DNA of 64,000 bases from positions 375,680 through 439,679 of the forward strand of contig NZ_JAUFPU010000004.1 in the NCBI RefSeq assembly GCF_030409555.1. The letters are read 5' to 3'. Under the pieces are notes generated by a model. It was not told the DNA's origin and made no database searches. It saw only the letters and a program-made list of their open reading frames with translations. Positions 52,013 through 62,545 of the stretch are shown piece by piece. The translations under genes and the position numbers were made by a program. Within the stretch, counting starts at the first letter, position 1, and each line of letters begins with the position of its first letter. The stretch is from Chitinimonas viridis (lineage in GTDB: Bacteria > Pseudomonadota > Gammaproteobacteria > Burkholderiales > Chitinimonadaceae).

Positions 52013-53500
52013 CTAGGGCACAGTAGGCGCTGCCGCTGACGCCTGCCCGGCCTGTGGGCAGGTGTCATTGCAGGCTGCCCATTCCAGCAGGGCATCCAGC
52101 GCCGCTTGCGCCTCATCCGCCCTGGGGTGGTTGATCATGCCAACCACCAGCCAGGCCTGCCCTGCCGTGTCGGTCACATAGCCCGCCACGGCCTTGACGC
52201 CATCCAGGGTACCCGTCTTGATACGTGCCCTGCCCGCCAGCGGGGTGCCCGCCAGACGCCGCCGCATGGTGCCATCCAGCGCCACGATAGGCAGGCTGGC
52301 CAGGTATTCGGCAGCAAACGCGCTGCGCTGCCCCACCGCCAGCACCGATGCCAGTTGTCGTGCGCTGATGCGGGCCGTGCGTGACAGACCCGCGCCGTTG
52401 TCCACCACCAAGCCCGGCATGCTCAGCCCCTGCCTGGCGAGCCAGGCAAGGAGTGCCGCCTCCGCCGCCTGCTGGCTATCCATGCCAGGCGGCCAGTTCA
52501 AGGCGCGGGCCTGCTCTGCCCCCATGGTCAGATACACCGAGCGCGCCATGGTGTTGTTGGAGAGCTTGTTGATATCGCGCAACTGCTCGGCCAGCGGTGG
52601 CGACACCTGCTCGGCCCACAGCCGCGCATCCTGTGGCGTCGTTGCCTCGCGGGTCGTGCCGGTTATCTCCCCCCCCAGCTCCTGCCACAGGCTACGTAAC
52701 AGGCGGCTGGTGAAGTCCACTGTGCCAAACAGGCTCAAGTAACGGCCGGCCCGGCAATGGCGTGGAAAGCTGCCCTGCAAGGTCACCTTGACCCGGCCAT
52801 CGGCCAGCCTCTCGATATCCGGTCTGGCCCAGCCACGAGCCCAGCGGGTGCAGTCGCCATCCACCAGCTTCATGCGGCTATCGGCCACCAGGCCCGCCAG
52901 CGGTGGCTCTATGCGCACCAACATGCTGTCCGCACCCGACTCCATGTCAAAGCGCTGCGCCCTGAAATTGGCCAGTAGGGCATCCGGCCCCACGTTATAG
53001 GCGCGTTCCGGCTGCTCATCGAACTGGCTCGCAGCAAGGTCTGGCGGCAACACAAAATAACTGCGATCCAGCACCAGGTCGCCTTCTATCCGCCGGACGC
53101 CACGTGCCCGCAGCTCACGCAGCAATAGCCAAAGGCGCTCGAATGTCAGCTTGGGGTCGCCGCCGCCACGCAGGTAAAGATCCCCCTTGAGCGTATCGCC
53201 CTCCAGGCCACCCTTGCTGTAAAGGCCGGTATGCCAGCTATGGCTTGGCCCCAAGGTCTCCAGTGCCGCCAGGGTACTCAGCAGCTTGATGGTAGAAGCA
53301 GGATTGAAGGGCGTATCGGGCTGATGCAGCAGGCGCGCACCCTCGCCTGCCAAGGGCATGACCACCGCCGCCATGGCGTTTTCCGGCACTTTGGCCTGCT
53401 TCAGTTGGCTGGCCACCATCTCAGGCAAGGCCGCACTTGCCGGTAATGCATTACAAAGCAAAACAGCGGCCCATGCCGCCAGGCTTGTTCTTATCGCCAT
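52013..53500 (-). CDS. dacB: D-alanyl-D-alanine carboxypeptidase/endopeptidase (PBP4)
   Basis: A 495-residue class C penicillin-binding protein from the ATG at 53500, two bases after the stop of the CAP-domain gene. The signal peptide covers residues 1-24 (LAAWAAVLLCNALPASA). Active-site motifs are all present: Ser-x-x-Lys in NPASTIKLLSTLAAL, Ser-x-Asn in NKLSNNTMARSVYL, and Lys-Thr-Gly in ARIKTGTLDGVKAVAGYV. It trims or cleaves peptidoglycan cross-links in the periplasm. The overlap-style junction suggests co-expression with the CAP-domain protein. Confidence 0.95.
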   Translation of the reverse strand: MAIRTSLAAWAAVLLCNALPASAALPEMVASQLKQAKVPENAMAAVVMPLAGEGARLLHQPDTPFNPASTIKLLSTLAALETLGPSHSWHTGLYSKGGLEGDTLKGDLYLRGGGDPKLTFERLWLLLRELRARGVRRIEGDLVLDRSYFVLPPDLAASQFDEQPERAYNVGPDALLANFRAQRFDMESGADSMLVRIEPPLAGLVADSRMKLVDGDCTRWARGWARPDIERLADGRVKVTLQGSFPRHCRAGRYLSLFGTVDFTSRLLRSLWQELGGEITGTTREATTPQDARLWAEQVSPPLAEQLRDINKLSNNTMARSVYLTMGAEQARALNWPPGMDSQQAAEAALLAWLARQGLSMPGLVVDNGAGLSRTARISARQLASVLAVGQRSAFAAEYLASLPIVALDGTMRRRLAGTPLAGRARIKTGTLDGVKAVAGYVTDTAGQAWLVVGMINHPRADEAQAALDALLEWAACNDTCPQAGQASAAAPTVP

Positions 53501-53502
53501 GC

Positions 53503-55227
53503 TTATTCCACGTGTACCTGCCAAAGCGGCCCCCAGTCACCCGCAGCCTGGTAGACCAAGGGGCGCGCCTGCAAAAACCAGCGGCCCCTGGCCGCCGGCA
53601 CAAATTCGAACTGACCTTGCAGGGTACGCTGCGGCTCGGTGATCTGCTGCGCCAGGCCCGCATCGCCAAGCTGTATATCATCGATATACCAGCCTACCCG
53701 GCTGTCGTCGGGAGTGTAGAAATCCCCCTGGTCAAACTGGTATCGAAAGCGCAATTGCACACGCCGCAAACCATAGGCCGACAAATCTACCAGACGTTCA
53801 CGGTACTGCGCCTCGGCATGGGCAGGGACGCCATCACTGCCTTGTCGATAGACAGTCTCCCAGTCATCCCGGTCGTCCACCAGCACCTCCACCAGGGCCA
53901 CCTCGTCGCGCCCGGCCACCCCCAGCCGGCTCATGAAGCGCAGTCTGGGCGCCGGCCCCAGCATCACGGCTTGCGACAGCGTGAGGGTCTCGTTACCCGC
54001 ACCCTGGTGGGCCAGTCTGTAGGCCTGCCTGCCACTGGCAACCACCTTGCCATCCAGCACCGGGTAATCATTGCGCCCGCTATAGGAGAACAGACCGTAA
54101 CCCTGCTCCGCCCCGGCCTCCACGCCCGCCGTGAGTACCTGTAAGGCTCGCCATTGCGCGCCGGTGGCACCAGGCTGGGGCAATACCCTGAAGCCGCCAC
54201 CGGCCAGGGGAATCCGCCGGGCGCCTTCAACACGGGCTTCGGACAGCGTGGCATGGGCTGCCTCGGGGTCGAACAACTTCACTTGGTAAGCGTATTCCTG
54301 CCAAGCACCGGCCAGCTTCACCCTGTCTATCCTCACCCGGTACTGGCCGTCACGATCGGTCCATGCCGCATCGTGGGCCAGCGCATGCGCCCGCCAGACC
54401 AGTGTGGGCTCGCCCACCTCGACCTCCAGCGGCTCGGTCGCCACGGCCACCTCCTCATCGCCCCGCCACATGCGGATGCGCGCCTCGGAAAAGTCTGCAC
54501 CCGGCAAAGCAAACGACCAGCGTGGAAAAACCACGCCATAGGGCACCCACCCCGGCGGCGGCCAGGCCACGAAACCGTCACGCACTGCGGGCCGGTTGCT
54601 GCCATAGAGGCCATCGTAAGCGGTGAAGCCACTGGCGGCATCGGCTTGCCCAGCCACCGGCACGTCGCCCAGGCCGATGAAACGTGTTTGTGGGTAGAGC
54701 AGCCAACGGCGATGATTGACCCCCTGGTTCTGCAGGCCGGCGTCACGCATAAAGGCCGTCACTGCCCCCGCGCCGTTCTCGCCACGGGCCAGCAGAGACA
54801 ACCTGGCACCTTCCTCTGCATCATCAGAATGGCAACGCCAACCGGGGTCTATCGCATGGGCTATACGGCCATTGGCGGCCATCACCAAGGCCGCGGCCTG
54901 AGTCTTGTGGCTCGCCGCCGGGTCTTCCTCAACATCAGCCGGAACACCCGCCATGGCGCGAAACCAGTTGATACGGGCCAAGGCTGCCTGCCTATGCTGG
55001 GGCAGGGTCTCGCCTGCATCACAGCGGTCTATGCTGCCCTGCCAGAAACCCGAGTGTGGCGTGGCACGATAACGGACCCGATGAAACAGCCGGACCGCCT
55101 CGCGCTGTTGCGTATCCACTACCCAGCCGGCTCGCATGCCAGCGGGCACCACCGCCGCAGGCTCATCGGGTTCGGGCTGGGGTGCCGCCACCAGCGGCAA
55201 GGAAAGCAGCAGACTCAGCAGGTGCAT
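53503..55227 (-). CDS. Secreted CAP-domain protein
   Basis: A 574-residue secreted protein. Residues 1-15 are a short signal peptide (MHLLSLLLSLPLVAA). Residues about 75-185 are a CAP/SCP-PR1 domain (ALARINWFRAMAGVPADVEE, MAANGRIAHAIDPGWRCHSDDAEEGA, GVNHRRWLLYPQTRFIGLGDV). The C-terminal part contains SRVGWYIDDIQLGD, a motif usual in MAM/immune inhibitor-like beta-sandwich domains, and ends in FLQARPLVYQAAGDWGPLWQVHVE. The gene directly precedes dacB by two bases. Cell-wall or surface binding is plausible; enzymatic activity is not obvious. Confidence 0.78.
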   Translation of the reverse strand: MHLLSLLLSLPLVAAPQPEPDEPAAVVPAGMRAGWVVDTQQREAVRLFHRVRYRATPHSGFWQGSIDRCDAGETLPQHRQAALARINWFRAMAGVPADVEEDPAASHKTQAAALVMAANGRIAHAIDPGWRCHSDDAEEGARLSLLARGENGAGAVTAFMRDAGLQNQGVNHRRWLLYPQTRFIGLGDVPVAGQADAASGFTAYDGLYGSNRPAVRDGFVAWPPPGWVPYGVVFPRWSFALPGADFSEARIRMWRGDEEVAVATEPLEVEVGEPTLVWRAHALAHDAAWTDRDGQYRVRIDRVKLAGAWQEYAYQVKLFDPEAAHATLSEARVEGARRIPLAGGGFRVLPQPGATGAQWRALQVLTAGVEAGAEQGYGLFSYSGRNDYPVLDGKVVASGRQAYRLAHQGAGNETLTLSQAVMLGPAPRLRFMSRLGVAGRDEVALVEVLVDDRDDWETVYRQGSDGVPAHAEAQYRERLVDLSAYGLRRVQLRFRYQFDQGDFYTPDDSRVGWYIDDIQLGDAGLAQQITEPQRTLQGQFEFVPAARGRWFLQARPLVYQAAGDWGPLWQVHVE

Positions 55228-55274
55228 GGTTCAGTACCCATTCCGACAGATAGCCAAGGCCTGGTTTCAGCGCT

Positions 55275-55312
55275 TGTTCACGATTTTTTCTCCAGGGTAA
55301 AAATCGTGAACA
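55275..55312. repeat. Perfect hairpin related to the 38.9 kb element
   Basis: TGTTCACGATTTTT (55275-55288) and AAAAATCGTGAACA (55299-55312) form a perfect 14-bp stem with a 10-base loop. Read on the minus strand, the right arm and its flank (AGCCTGTTCACGATTTTTAC) match the left end of the 157-base element at 38920. It looks like a collapsed copy retaining both ends. It may also help end the priA transcript, although no T run follows. Confidence 0.55.
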
Positions 55313-55392
55313 GGCTCTCAGACCTGCTCCCTAACAGGATAGCGACTCAAGGGGACTTCCAGAAAATACGATTTCTCAGCAAGACGAGGCAT

Positions 55393-55437
55393 GGTCGAAA
55401 AATTTCGACCCAGCACAGGCTTGATATATAAGGAGAA
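55393..55437 (+). repeat. Hairpin repeat, copy D
   Basis: GGTCGAAA (55393-55400) and TTTCGACC (55403-55410) form an 8-bp stem with a 2-base minimum loop, then CAGCACAGGCTTGATATATAAGG. The hairpin plus AGCACAGGCTTGATAT tail matches copy A at 3616-3660, where the stem bases differ but still pair. It lies in the gap between the CAP-domain and priA genes. Confidence 0.5.
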
Positions 55438-55492
55438 TTCAATATCGAGCACGGCTCGCATTGCCACGAAAGCGCGGTTTCTGGCGGCTAGC

Positions 55493-57652
55493 TCAAAGCT
55501 CTAGCGGGTCCACATCCAGTGACCACCTCACCTTGGCGGACCGTTCTGCGCGCAAAGCCTGCATCCAGCCCGCCAGGAACGCCCCCAGGCGTGCGCGTGA
55601 ACCCGATTGCACCAACACCTGTGCACGCTCGCGATTGGCCAGCCGCATCATGCTGGCAGCAACGGGATCCCACACGGTAACGGCCTCATCAAGCGGCGCC
55701 AGGGCAACTGCCCCCTGCAGGAACTGCATGGCTTCCGCCAGGGTATCCGCCTCCGCCCTCAGCACGGCCTGGTAAAGATAGGGGGGAAAACCGGCCAGCT
55801 TGCGTTCAGCCAACTCGGTAGCGGCGAAGTCCGCATAGTTATCCGCCAGCAAGGCCTGGTATAGCGGATGCTCTGGAAAGTCCGTCTGTATCAGCACCTC
55901 ACCCGGTTTATCAGCCCGCCCTGCCCGCCCTGCCACCTGGGCCAGTTGGGCATACAGCCGTTCGCTGGCGCGGAAGTCAGCCGAGTACAAGCCGCCATCC
56001 GCCCCAATCACCGCCACCAGCGTCAGCGCTGGAAAGTCATGCCCCTTGGCCAGCATCTGGGTACCGATCAGGATATCGACCTCACCCGCATGTATGGTCT
56101 TGAGTGCCGCCTCGAAACTGCCTTTGCGCCGCATGCTGTCGCGGTCTATGCGCAACACCCGGGCCTGCGGGAAGCGCTGGGCCAGCAGCTCCTCCAGTCG
56201 CTGGGTACCCTGGCCCAGCGGCTTCATATCGCTATTGCCGCAACCCGGGCAAGCCGGTGGAAAGCGCTCTTCCCAGCCGCAATGGTGGCAGCGCAGCCGC
56301 CGTTCTCGCATATGTACGGTCAAGCGGGCCGAGCAACGGGTACACGCTGCCAGCCAGCCACATTCACTGCAGTGCATGACAGGCGCATAGCCGCGTCGAT
56401 TGAGGAAAATCAGGCTTTGCTCGCCCCGCGCCAGGCGGTTCTCTATCGCCCCCAGGGTATGGGCGTGCAAGCCATCAGCCAGATGCTGACGCCGGGTTGG
56501 CACCAGCTGCCAGCTAGGCGGCTGCGCCCCGGCAACGGCACGCTGAGGCAAGGCCAGGCGTTTGTAGCGCCCCGCCTCGGCGTTGTACCAGCTCTCCAGC
56601 GCTGGCGTAGCCGAGCCCAGCACGATGGCAACCTGCGCTTGGCGGGCCCGGTACACGGCCACATCGCGGGCCGAGTAGCGCAGGCCTTCCTGCTGCTTGA
56701 AGCTGGCATCATGCTCCTCGTCCACCACCACCAGCCCCAGCCTGGGCAGGGGGGTAAACACCGCCAGCCGGGTACCCAGCACGATGGCAGCCTCACCCCG
56801 TGCCGCACGCACCCAGCCCGTCGCACGCTCGCCATCGGCTACACCGCTATGCAGGCTGATTATCTCCACGCCAGGAAAACGTTGCCGGAAGCGCCCTTCC
56901 AGCTGGGGCGTCAGATTGATTTCCGGCACCAGCACCAGTGCCTGCAGTCCTCGCTGCAGCACCTCGGCAATGGCATGCAGATAGACCTCGGTCTTGCCGC
57001 TACCGGTAATGCCGCAGAGCAAATGGCAGGCAAACCCCGCCGATTGTGTGATGGCCGCAACAGCAGCAGCCTGCCCTGGGTTGAGCGCCGGGCCGGCCAC
57101 CGGTTGCGGTAGCGCAAGCGATAGCGCCACCTGCCTGAGCTGGCCTTGCTCCAACCACGCCTGCACCAGGCGCCATGCCGAGCCCGATTCCGCACGCAAT
57201 TGTGCCTCGCTGCAGGGCTCCGCCAGCATGGCCGCCAAGCGCCGCTGCAGGCTGGCCCGCTTGGGCAGGCTGTCCAGCAAGGCCTCGGCGTCCACTGCCT
57301 GGTAGGCACAGGCTGGCGCCACCCGGTACGGTGCTATCTCACGAAACCTGCCCGGCAGGGCCGTATGCACCACCTGTCCCAGCGGGTGCTGGTAGTAATC
57401 GGCGCAGAACTGCAACAGGTCCAGGATATCGGCCGGCAAGGTGGGCAGATCGTCCAGCAAGGCCTCCACCGGTTTGATGGCAACGCCTGCATCAGCGGGG
57501 CTATCGGCCACCTCGATGACCATCCCGACCAGGGCACGCCGACCAAACGACACGACTGCGCGCTTGCCCACTGCCGAGGCATCGGCATCCGCCAGTTCGT
57601 AATCGAACAGCCGGGCAAGCGGGACATCCAGGGCAAGGCGGAGATAGGGCAT
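55493..57652 (-). CDS. priA: Primosomal replication helicase PriA
   Basis: A 719-residue PriA, which restarts stalled replication forks. The ATG at 57652 gives MPYLRLALDVPLARLFDYEL; the frame is open to a TTG at 57688. The helicase Walker A motif is GITGSGKTEVYLHA and Walker B is VVDEEHDASFKQ. Eight cysteines in CSECGWLAACTRCSARLTVHM and CHHCGWEERFPPACPGCGN form the two zinc-binding sites. C-terminal QVAGRAGRADKPGEV is motif VI. It is minus strand with an AT-rich, DnaA-box-containing stretch upstream. Confidence 0.97.
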   Translation of the reverse strand: MPYLRLALDVPLARLFDYELADADASAVGKRAVVSFGRRALVGMVIEVADSPADAGVAIKPVEALLDDLPTLPADILDLLQFCADYYQHPLGQVVHTALPGRFREIAPYRVAPACAYQAVDAEALLDSLPKRASLQRRLAAMLAEPCSEAQLRAESGSAWRLVQAWLEQGQLRQVALSLALPQPVAGPALNPGQAAAVAAITQSAGFACHLLCGITGSGKTEVYLHAIAEVLQRGLQALVLVPEINLTPQLEGRFRQRFPGVEIISLHSGVADGERATGWVRAARGEAAIVLGTRLAVFTPLPRLGLVVVDEEHDASFKQQEGLRYSARDVAVYRARQAQVAIVLGSATPALESWYNAEAGRYKRLALPQRAVAGAQPPSWQLVPTRRQHLADGLHAHTLGAIENRLARGEQSLIFLNRRGYAPVMHCSECGWLAACTRCSARLTVHMRERRLRCHHCGWEERFPPACPGCGNSDMKPLGQGTQRLEELLAQRFPQARVLRIDRDSMRRKGSFEAALKTIHAGEVDILIGTQMLAKGHDFPALTLVAVIGADGGLYSADFRASERLYAQLAQVAGRAGRADKPGEVLIQTDFPEHPLYQALLADNYADFAATELAERKLAGFPPYLYQAVLRAEADTLAEAMQFLQGAVALAPLDEAVTVWDPVAASMMRLANRERAQVLVQSGSRARLGAFLAGWMQALRAERSAKVRWSLDVDPLEL

Positions 57653-58013
57653 AGGCCTGTCAAGAAAACTATTTTCGATACGCCGCAACGCCGCTAAATC
57701 CGTGTTGCGACAGGGATTTTCGGCCTGTCCACAAATCCTGTGGATAACTTTGTGGGCAAGTTTGGGGAAACGCGCTAAACCCCGGATACATCAAGCGCTT
57801 TATTATGTTGCACAAAAAATAGGCAACATTTAATTAACTTAAAAATCAATGCTTTACGCAATTTGCACCGATTTGCGGCGCGAACATGCAGTGCTTGACA
57901 AGCGCGTTTCAGCCAAGCTGCAACTCTGTGCATAACTTAGCCACCATTCAGGTGGCAGCACTTCAACATTGCAACGCAAGTTGCTGTTTTATATGGATGA
58001 TGTCGAGGTTGAC
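57653..58013. other. AT-rich intergenic region with DnaA boxes, upstream of priA
   Basis: No gene. TGTGGATAA at 57739-57747 is a perfect DnaA box on the minus strand (TTATCCACA), and TGTGCATAA at 57927-57935 fits the looser TTATNCACA consensus. Between them lies an AT-rich block (57800-57855) with ATGTTGC (57805-57811) and GCAACAT (57823-57829) as an inverted repeat. This contains the priA promoter region. It looks like DnaA-responsive regulatory DNA rather than a chromosomal origin. Confidence 0.45.
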
Positions 58014-58016
58014 AAA

Positions 58017-58039
58017 AGCCTGCTGCAGTGCAGCAGGCT
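58017..58039 (-). terminator. Rho-independent terminator after hemE
   Basis: AGCCTGCTGC (58017-58026) and GCAGCAGGCT (58030-58039) form a 10-bp stem with a 3-base loop, 22 bases after the hemE stop. On the minus strand it is followed by TTTT. Confidence 0.85.
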
Positions 58040-58061
58040 GGCACGGATTTGGTGCATTTAC

Positions 58062-59126
58062 TCAGTTTGAATGATACGGGCGAGACAGGCGATGAACGGC
58101 ATCGACCAAGGCTGTCACATGTTCCGGCGGCGTGAATTGCGAGATACCGTGGCCGAGGTTGAACACATGGCCTGCCCCCTCGCCATAGCTCGCCATCAGC
58201 CTGGCCACTTCCGCCTCTATGGCAGCAGGCTTGGCAAACAAGGCATTCGGATCCAGGTTGCCTTGCAAAGCAACCTTGTCGCCCACCCGGCGGCGGGCGT
58301 CCGCCAGGTCTACCGTCCAGTCCAGCCCTATGGCATCACAACCGGTGCTGGCAATGTCCTCCAGCCACAGGCCACCGCCCTTGGTAAACACGATCACCGG
58401 CACACGGCGGCCATCATGCTCACGTATCAAGCCAGCCACGATCTGCTTCATATAGGCCAGCGAGAACTCCTGATACTTGCCATAAGCCAGCGCGCCCCCC
58501 CAGCTATCGAACAGCTGGACTGCCTGGGCACCCGCCTGTATCTGGGCATTCAGGTAGGCCGTCACGGCCTGGGCATTCACTGCCAGGATATGGTGCAGCA
58601 GTTCCGGGCGGTCATACATCAGGGTCTTGATGCGGCTGAAGGTGTCCGAACCGCCCCCCTCCACCATATAGCAGGCCAGAGTGAACGGGCTGCCGGAAAA
58701 ACCTATCAGCGGCACACGACCATTCAGGGCGCGGCGGATCGAGCTCACGGCATCGAACACATACTGCAATTCGGCCATATCCGGCACCGACAGCGCCCGA
58801 ATAGCCGCCTCATCCCGCAATGGCCGCTCAAACTTGGGGCCTTCACCCTCGGCAAAATACAGGCCCAGCCCCATGGCATCCGGCACGGTCAGGATGTCTG
58901 AAAACAATATGGCGGCATCGAGCGGATAGCGCTCCAGTGGCTGCAGGGTGACCTCTGTAGCCAGTTCGGTGTTCTTGCACAAATCCAGAAAACTGCCGGC
59001 ACGCTGCCGCGTGGCACGGTACTCCGGCAGGTAGCGGCCGGCCTGTCGCATCAGCCATAGCGGTGTGTGCTCGGTAGGTTGGCGCATCAGCGCGCGCAGG
59101 AAGGTATCGTTCTGGAGTACGGACAT
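58062..59126 (-). CDS. hemE: Uroporphyrinogen decarboxylase
   Basis: A 354-residue HemE, which decarboxylates uroporphyrinogen III to coproporphyrinogen III in heme synthesis. Signatures are [20 protein letters not shown] (substrate-binding Arg residues) and [21 protein letters not shown], with YFAEGEGP and [23 protein letters not shown] near the end. The length is standard. It is minus strand and preceded by a gene for an HD-domain hydrolase, with an 80-base gap. Confidence 0.97.
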   Translation of the reverse strand: MSVLQNDTFLRALMRQPTEHTPLWLMRQAGRYLPEYRATRQRAGSFLDLCKNTELATEVTLQPLERYPLDAAILFSDILTVPDAMGLGLYFAEGEGPKFERPLRDEAAIRALSVPDMAELQYVFDAVSSIRRALNGRVPLIGFSGSPFTLACYMVEGGGSDTFSRIKTLMYDRPELLHHILAVNAQAVTAYLNAQIQAGAQAVQLFDSWGGALAYGKYQEFSLAYMKQIVAGLIREHDGRRVPVIVFTKGGGLWLEDIASTGCDAIGLDWTVDLADARRRVGDKVALQGNLDPNALFAKPAAIEAEVARLMASYGEGAGHVFNLGHGISQFTPPEHVTALVDAVHRLSRPYHSN

Positions 59127-59206
59127 GATGTTCTCTCAACTGCCGGGTAGCGCCGGAGCGTACCCGCTTGCTCGGGATGCCGGTAAGCCGGCATCGGGAA
59201 TGGTAT

Positions 59207-59788
59207 TCAGCCCAGCCAGCCCTTATCGCGGGCAGCCTCCAGCTTGGGCAGCACGTACTGCCACAATGCTGGTGCGGCATCATTGATGGGCAGGTTCTTG
59301 CGTATCACCTGCTCGAACCGCACGCTGTTCTCCTGCCAGCTGGCGCCTTCATTGGCCAAGTTCTGCAGCATGGGCAACAAGCGGTCACAGGCATAGGCAA
59401 AGCGCCCATCTGCCGTTGCCCGCTCTTCGTACTCCCGCCACAGCGCGTGGAATTCGCGGGCCTGCTCGGGGGGGAGCATGCCGAACAAGCGTTCGGCCGC
59501 CGCCACTTCCTTGTCGGCCTTGCCTGCTGCGGCTGCCTCGTCGTACAGAAAGGTATCGTCTGCATCAATTTCGACGATATCGTGCAACAACAGCATCTTC
59601 ACCACTCGCTCCACCGCCACAGGCGGCTCGGCATGCTCGGCCAGCAGCATGGCCATCAGGGCCACATGCCAGCTGTGCTCGGCCGTGTTCTCATAGCGAT
59701 CCAGCCCCACCGGCCGGGTACGGCGCAATATGGCCTTGAGCTTGTCCAGTTCCAGCAAAAAACCCAGCTGTGCGATCAATTTATCCAT
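59207..59788 (-). CDS. HD-domain hydrolase (YfbR/HDDC2-like)
   Basis: A 193-residue HD-superfamily phosphohydrolase close to 5'-deoxynucleotidase YfbR and HDDC2. The motif residues are visible: His in [15 protein letters not shown], His-Asp in [18 protein letters not shown], and a C-terminal Asp region. The Glu-Ile-Asp-Ala after the HD pair (VEIDADD) is typical of this subfamily. It overlaps the pyrF stop by 8 bases. A deoxynucleoside monophosphate is a plausible substrate and would fit the pyrimidine neighbour, but this is not shown. Confidence 0.85.
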   Translation of the reverse strand: MDKLIAQLGFLLELDKLKAILRRTRPVGLDRYENTAEHSWHVALMAMLLAEHAEPPVAVERVVKMLLLHDIVEIDADDTFLYDEAAAAGKADKEVAAAERLFGMLPPEQAREFHALWREYEERATADGRFAYACDRLLPMLQNLANEGASWQENSVRFEQVIRKNLPINDAAPALWQYVLPKLEAARDKGWLG

Positions 59789-60602
59789 GTTGCCCGGCCG
59801 CCAGGTTCAGTTCATCCCGAAAACCCTGAGCCGCCGCAACGGCCGCATCCAGATCGCAGCCCTGTGCATACTGTATGCCCCGGCTAGCGCTGACCACAGC
59901 GCCAGTGCCATCCGCCAGAAAGGCCGGCGCCAGCGTAGCGGCAGTTGCGCCTTGTGCACCCAGGCCTGGCAACAGCAAGGTGGCTTTGGGCATCAGTGCA
60001 CGAAAGCGTGCCAGCTCGGCCGGATGAGTAGCGCCCACGACCGCCCCCACGCTGGCCAGCGCCTCGGCTTCTTCCTCGCCCAGGCGCGCCACCTCGCGGG
60101 CAACATACTCGGCCACGCTGCGGCCGTCGGCCATCAAGCCCTGCAAGTCTCCGCTATCGGGGTTGGACGTACGCACCAGCACGAAGACCGCCCCGCCATG
60201 CTGGCGCGCCGACGCCACGAATGGCCGCAAGGTGGCAAAACCCAGATAGGGGTTGATGGTAATGGCGTTACCGGCATGCCTGCCCTCCAGCCATGCCTGG
60301 GCATAAGCTTCGGCAGTCGAGCCGATATCGCCACGCTTGGCATCCAGCAGCACCGGCACATCCAGGCGCCGGGCCAGCATCATGACTTCGTCCATCAACT
60401 GCAGGCCCGGCAGGCCAGCAGCCTCATAGAAAGCCGCCTGGGGTTTGACGCAGGCAATGAACGGCGCCACCGCCTCCAGCACGGCCAGGGTGTGGCTACG
60501 CATGGCCTCGACACTGTCGTAGGCAGTAAGGCGCGGATCCAGCCCCAGGCAAAGCCGGGTCTTCAGCGCATTGCCGCGCTCCACTAATCGATACTGAAAC
60601 AA
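59781..60602 (-). CDS. pyrF: Orotidine 5'-phosphate decarboxylase (type 2)
   Basis: A 273-residue PyrF of the longer type 2 group. There is no ATG near the start; the TTG at 60602 has AGGA seven bases upstream and leads straight into [24 protein letters not shown], the expected N-terminus. The catalytic segment is [14 protein letters not shown] (Lys-Arg-Gly-Asp), and [12 protein letters not shown] and [11 protein letters not shown] are also conserved. It makes UMP, the last de novo step. It overlaps the HD-domain gene downstream by 8 bases. Confidence 0.94.
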   Translation of the reverse strand: MFQYRLVERGNALKTRLCLGLDPRLTAYDSVEAMRSHTLAVLEAVAPFIACVKPQAAFYEAAGLPGLQLMDEVMMLARRLDVPVLLDAKRGDIGSTAEAYAQAWLEGRHAGNAITINPYLGFATLRPFVASARQHGGAVFVLVRTSNPDSGDLQGLMADGRSVAEYVAREVARLGEEEAEALASVGAVVGATHPAELARFRALMPKATLLLPGLGAQGATAATLAPAFLADGTGAVVSASRGIQYAQGCDLDAAVAAAQGFRDELNLAAGQHG

Positions 60603-60723
60603 TTGTGCTTCCTCGTGCTATCCCAGCTCGTCAGCCAGGCGGGCGACCAGCGCATGATGCGACCAGTGTTTGCCGCGCCACGCTTGGCGCGCCGCCCACC
60701 TGATCGCAATCGATACGGGTGAC

Positions 60724-62424
60724 TTACTTCTGCCAGCTGTCCTTCAGCCCCACGGTGCGGTTGAACACCGGGCGGCCGCCGGCCACATGCTCGTAGCGGT
60801 CGGTGACGAAGTAGCCCAGGCGCTCGAACTGGTAGCGGGTTTCCGGTGCGGCATCGCGCACAGCCGCCTCGATATAACCGGTAACCGTGCGTAGCGAAGT
60901 CGGGTTGACGAACTGGCGGAAGTCTTCGTACTGGCCGTCAGCCCCCCGTACCGCATCAGGGCGCTCCACCGTGAACAGTCGGTCATACAGTCGCACATCA
61001 GCTTCGATGGCATGCTCGGCAGACACCCAGTGGATCACACCCTTGACCTTGCGGCCGACCGGATTCTGGCCCAGCGTTGCCGGGTCGATGGAGCACTTCA
61101 ACTCCACCACATTGCCTGCTGCATCCTTGATCACTTCGTCGCACTTGATCACATAGCTGTAGCGCAAGCGCACTTCGCTACCCAGGGTGAGACGCTGCCA
61201 GCCCGCTGGCGGCACTTCGGCAAAGTCATCGCGCTCGATATAGAGCTGCGGTGCAATCGGCACTTCACGCTCGCCAAATTCAGGATGGTGAGGATGGAAA
61301 GGCGCCGTGCGGCTGCTGGTCACGCCAGCCTCGAAATTGGTCAGCGTCACCTTGATCGGGTCCAGCACGGCCATCACGCGGGGTGCCTCCGCTTCCAGCA
61401 TCTCGCGTACCGCGCCTTCCAGCACGCTGTAATCAATGATGTTCTCGCTCTTGGACACACCACAACGCTGGGCGAACAGGCGCAGGCCGGCCGGGCTGTA
61501 GCCACGGCGGCGCATGCCCGAAATGGTCGGCATGCGCGGGTCGTCCCAGCCTGTCACCAGGCCATCCACCACCAACTGGTTGAGCTTGCGCTTGGAGGTG
61601 ATGGCATACAGCAGCTCCAGCCGCGAGAACTCGATCTGCTGTGGGTGGCAATCGATACTGATGTTGTCCAGCACCCAGTCGTACAGCGGGCGATGATCCT
61701 CGAACTCTAGCGAGCACAGGCTATGCGTGACGCCTTCAATGGCATCCGAAATACAATGGGTGTAGTCATACATCGGGTAGATGCACCACTTGTCGCCCGT
61801 ACGGATATGGTGGGCACGACGTATGCGATAGAACACCGGATCGCGCAGATTGATGTTGGGCGAACCCATATCTATCTTCAGGCGCAGGGTCTTGCTGCCG
61901 TCCTCGAATTCGCCCGCCTTCATGCGGCGGAACAGATCCAGGTTTTCCGCCACCGAACGATCACGGTAGGGGCTGTTGCGGCCAGGCTTCTGGAAATCGC
62001 CGCGATATTCGCGCATTTCCTCGGCATTGAGCTCACAGACAAAGGCCTTGCCGGCCAGTATCAGCTCCTCGGCGTAGGCATACAGGCGGTCGAAATAATC
62101 CGACGCCCAGCGCACCTCGCCATCCCAGCTGAAACCTAGCCAGCGCACGTCTTCCTTGAAGGCCAGCGCGTACTCTTCCGACTCCTTCTCCGGATTGGTG
62201 TCATCAAAGCGCAGGTTGCATTCGCTGGCGTAGCCCTTGGCTTGGTAGTCTTCCTTGATGCCAAAATTGATACAGATGGCCTTGCAGTGCCCGATATGGG
62301 CATAGCCATTGGGCTCGGGCGGAAAGCGGGTAACCGTGCGCTGATGCTTGCCCGAGGCAAGGTCGGCATCGATGATGTTACGGATGAAATTGCTGGCGGC
62401 GGGCGCGTTGTTTTCGGTAGTCAT
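60724..62424 (-). CDS. glnS: Glutaminyl-tRNA synthetase
   Basis: A 566-residue GlnRS (class I). The ATG at 62424 gives [18 protein letters not shown]; the frame extends upstream without support. The HIGH signature is [16 protein letters not shown] and the KMSKS-like loop is [26 protein letters not shown] and [17 protein letters not shown] are typical. Its presence with no indication of Gln-tRNA via GatCAB here fits gammaproteobacterial and betaproteobacterial genomes. A possible terminator hairpin (GCGCCA at 60675 with TGGCGC at 60685) lies downstream. Confidence 0.97.
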   Translation of the reverse strand: MTTENNAPAASNFIRNIIDADLASGKHQRTVTRFPPEPNGYAHIGHCKAICINFGIKEDYQAKGYASECNLRFDDTNPEKESEEYALAFKEDVRWLGFSWDGEVRWASDYFDRLYAYAEELILAGKAFVCELNAEEMREYRGDFQKPGRNSPYRDRSVAENLDLFRRMKAGEFEDGSKTLRLKIDMGSPNINLRDPVFYRIRRAHHIRTGDKWCIYPMYDYTHCISDAIEGVTHSLCSLEFEDHRPLYDWVLDNISIDCHPQQIEFSRLELLYAITSKRKLNQLVVDGLVTGWDDPRMPTISGMRRRGYSPAGLRLFAQRCGVSKSENIIDYSVLEGAVREMLEAEAPRVMAVLDPIKVTLTNFEAGVTSSRTAPFHPHHPEFGEREVPIAPQLYIERDDFAEVPPAGWQRLTLGSEVRLRYSYVIKCDEVIKDAAGNVVELKCSIDPATLGQNPVGRKVKGVIHWVSAEHAIEADVRLYDRLFTVERPDAVRGADGQYEDFRQFVNPTSLRTVTGYIEAAVRDAAPETRYQFERLGYFVTDRYEHVAGGRPVFNRTVGLKDSWQK

Positions 62425-62545
62425 TGAATTCCGCAAGGCGTTGATTTTGTGCAATGCGGCGATTTTACCCGATTCGGCGCCCGCACCCCATGTCTCGCTG
62501 GATTCATCCTGCTGCCCCGCCATCCAGCCAGCCCCATCAGGCCGG

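Noticed and set aside
57653-58061. Chromosomal replication origin
   Set aside because: Only two DnaA boxes and no dnaA, dnaN, gyrB, parAB or rpmH neighbours; better read as regulatory DNA.
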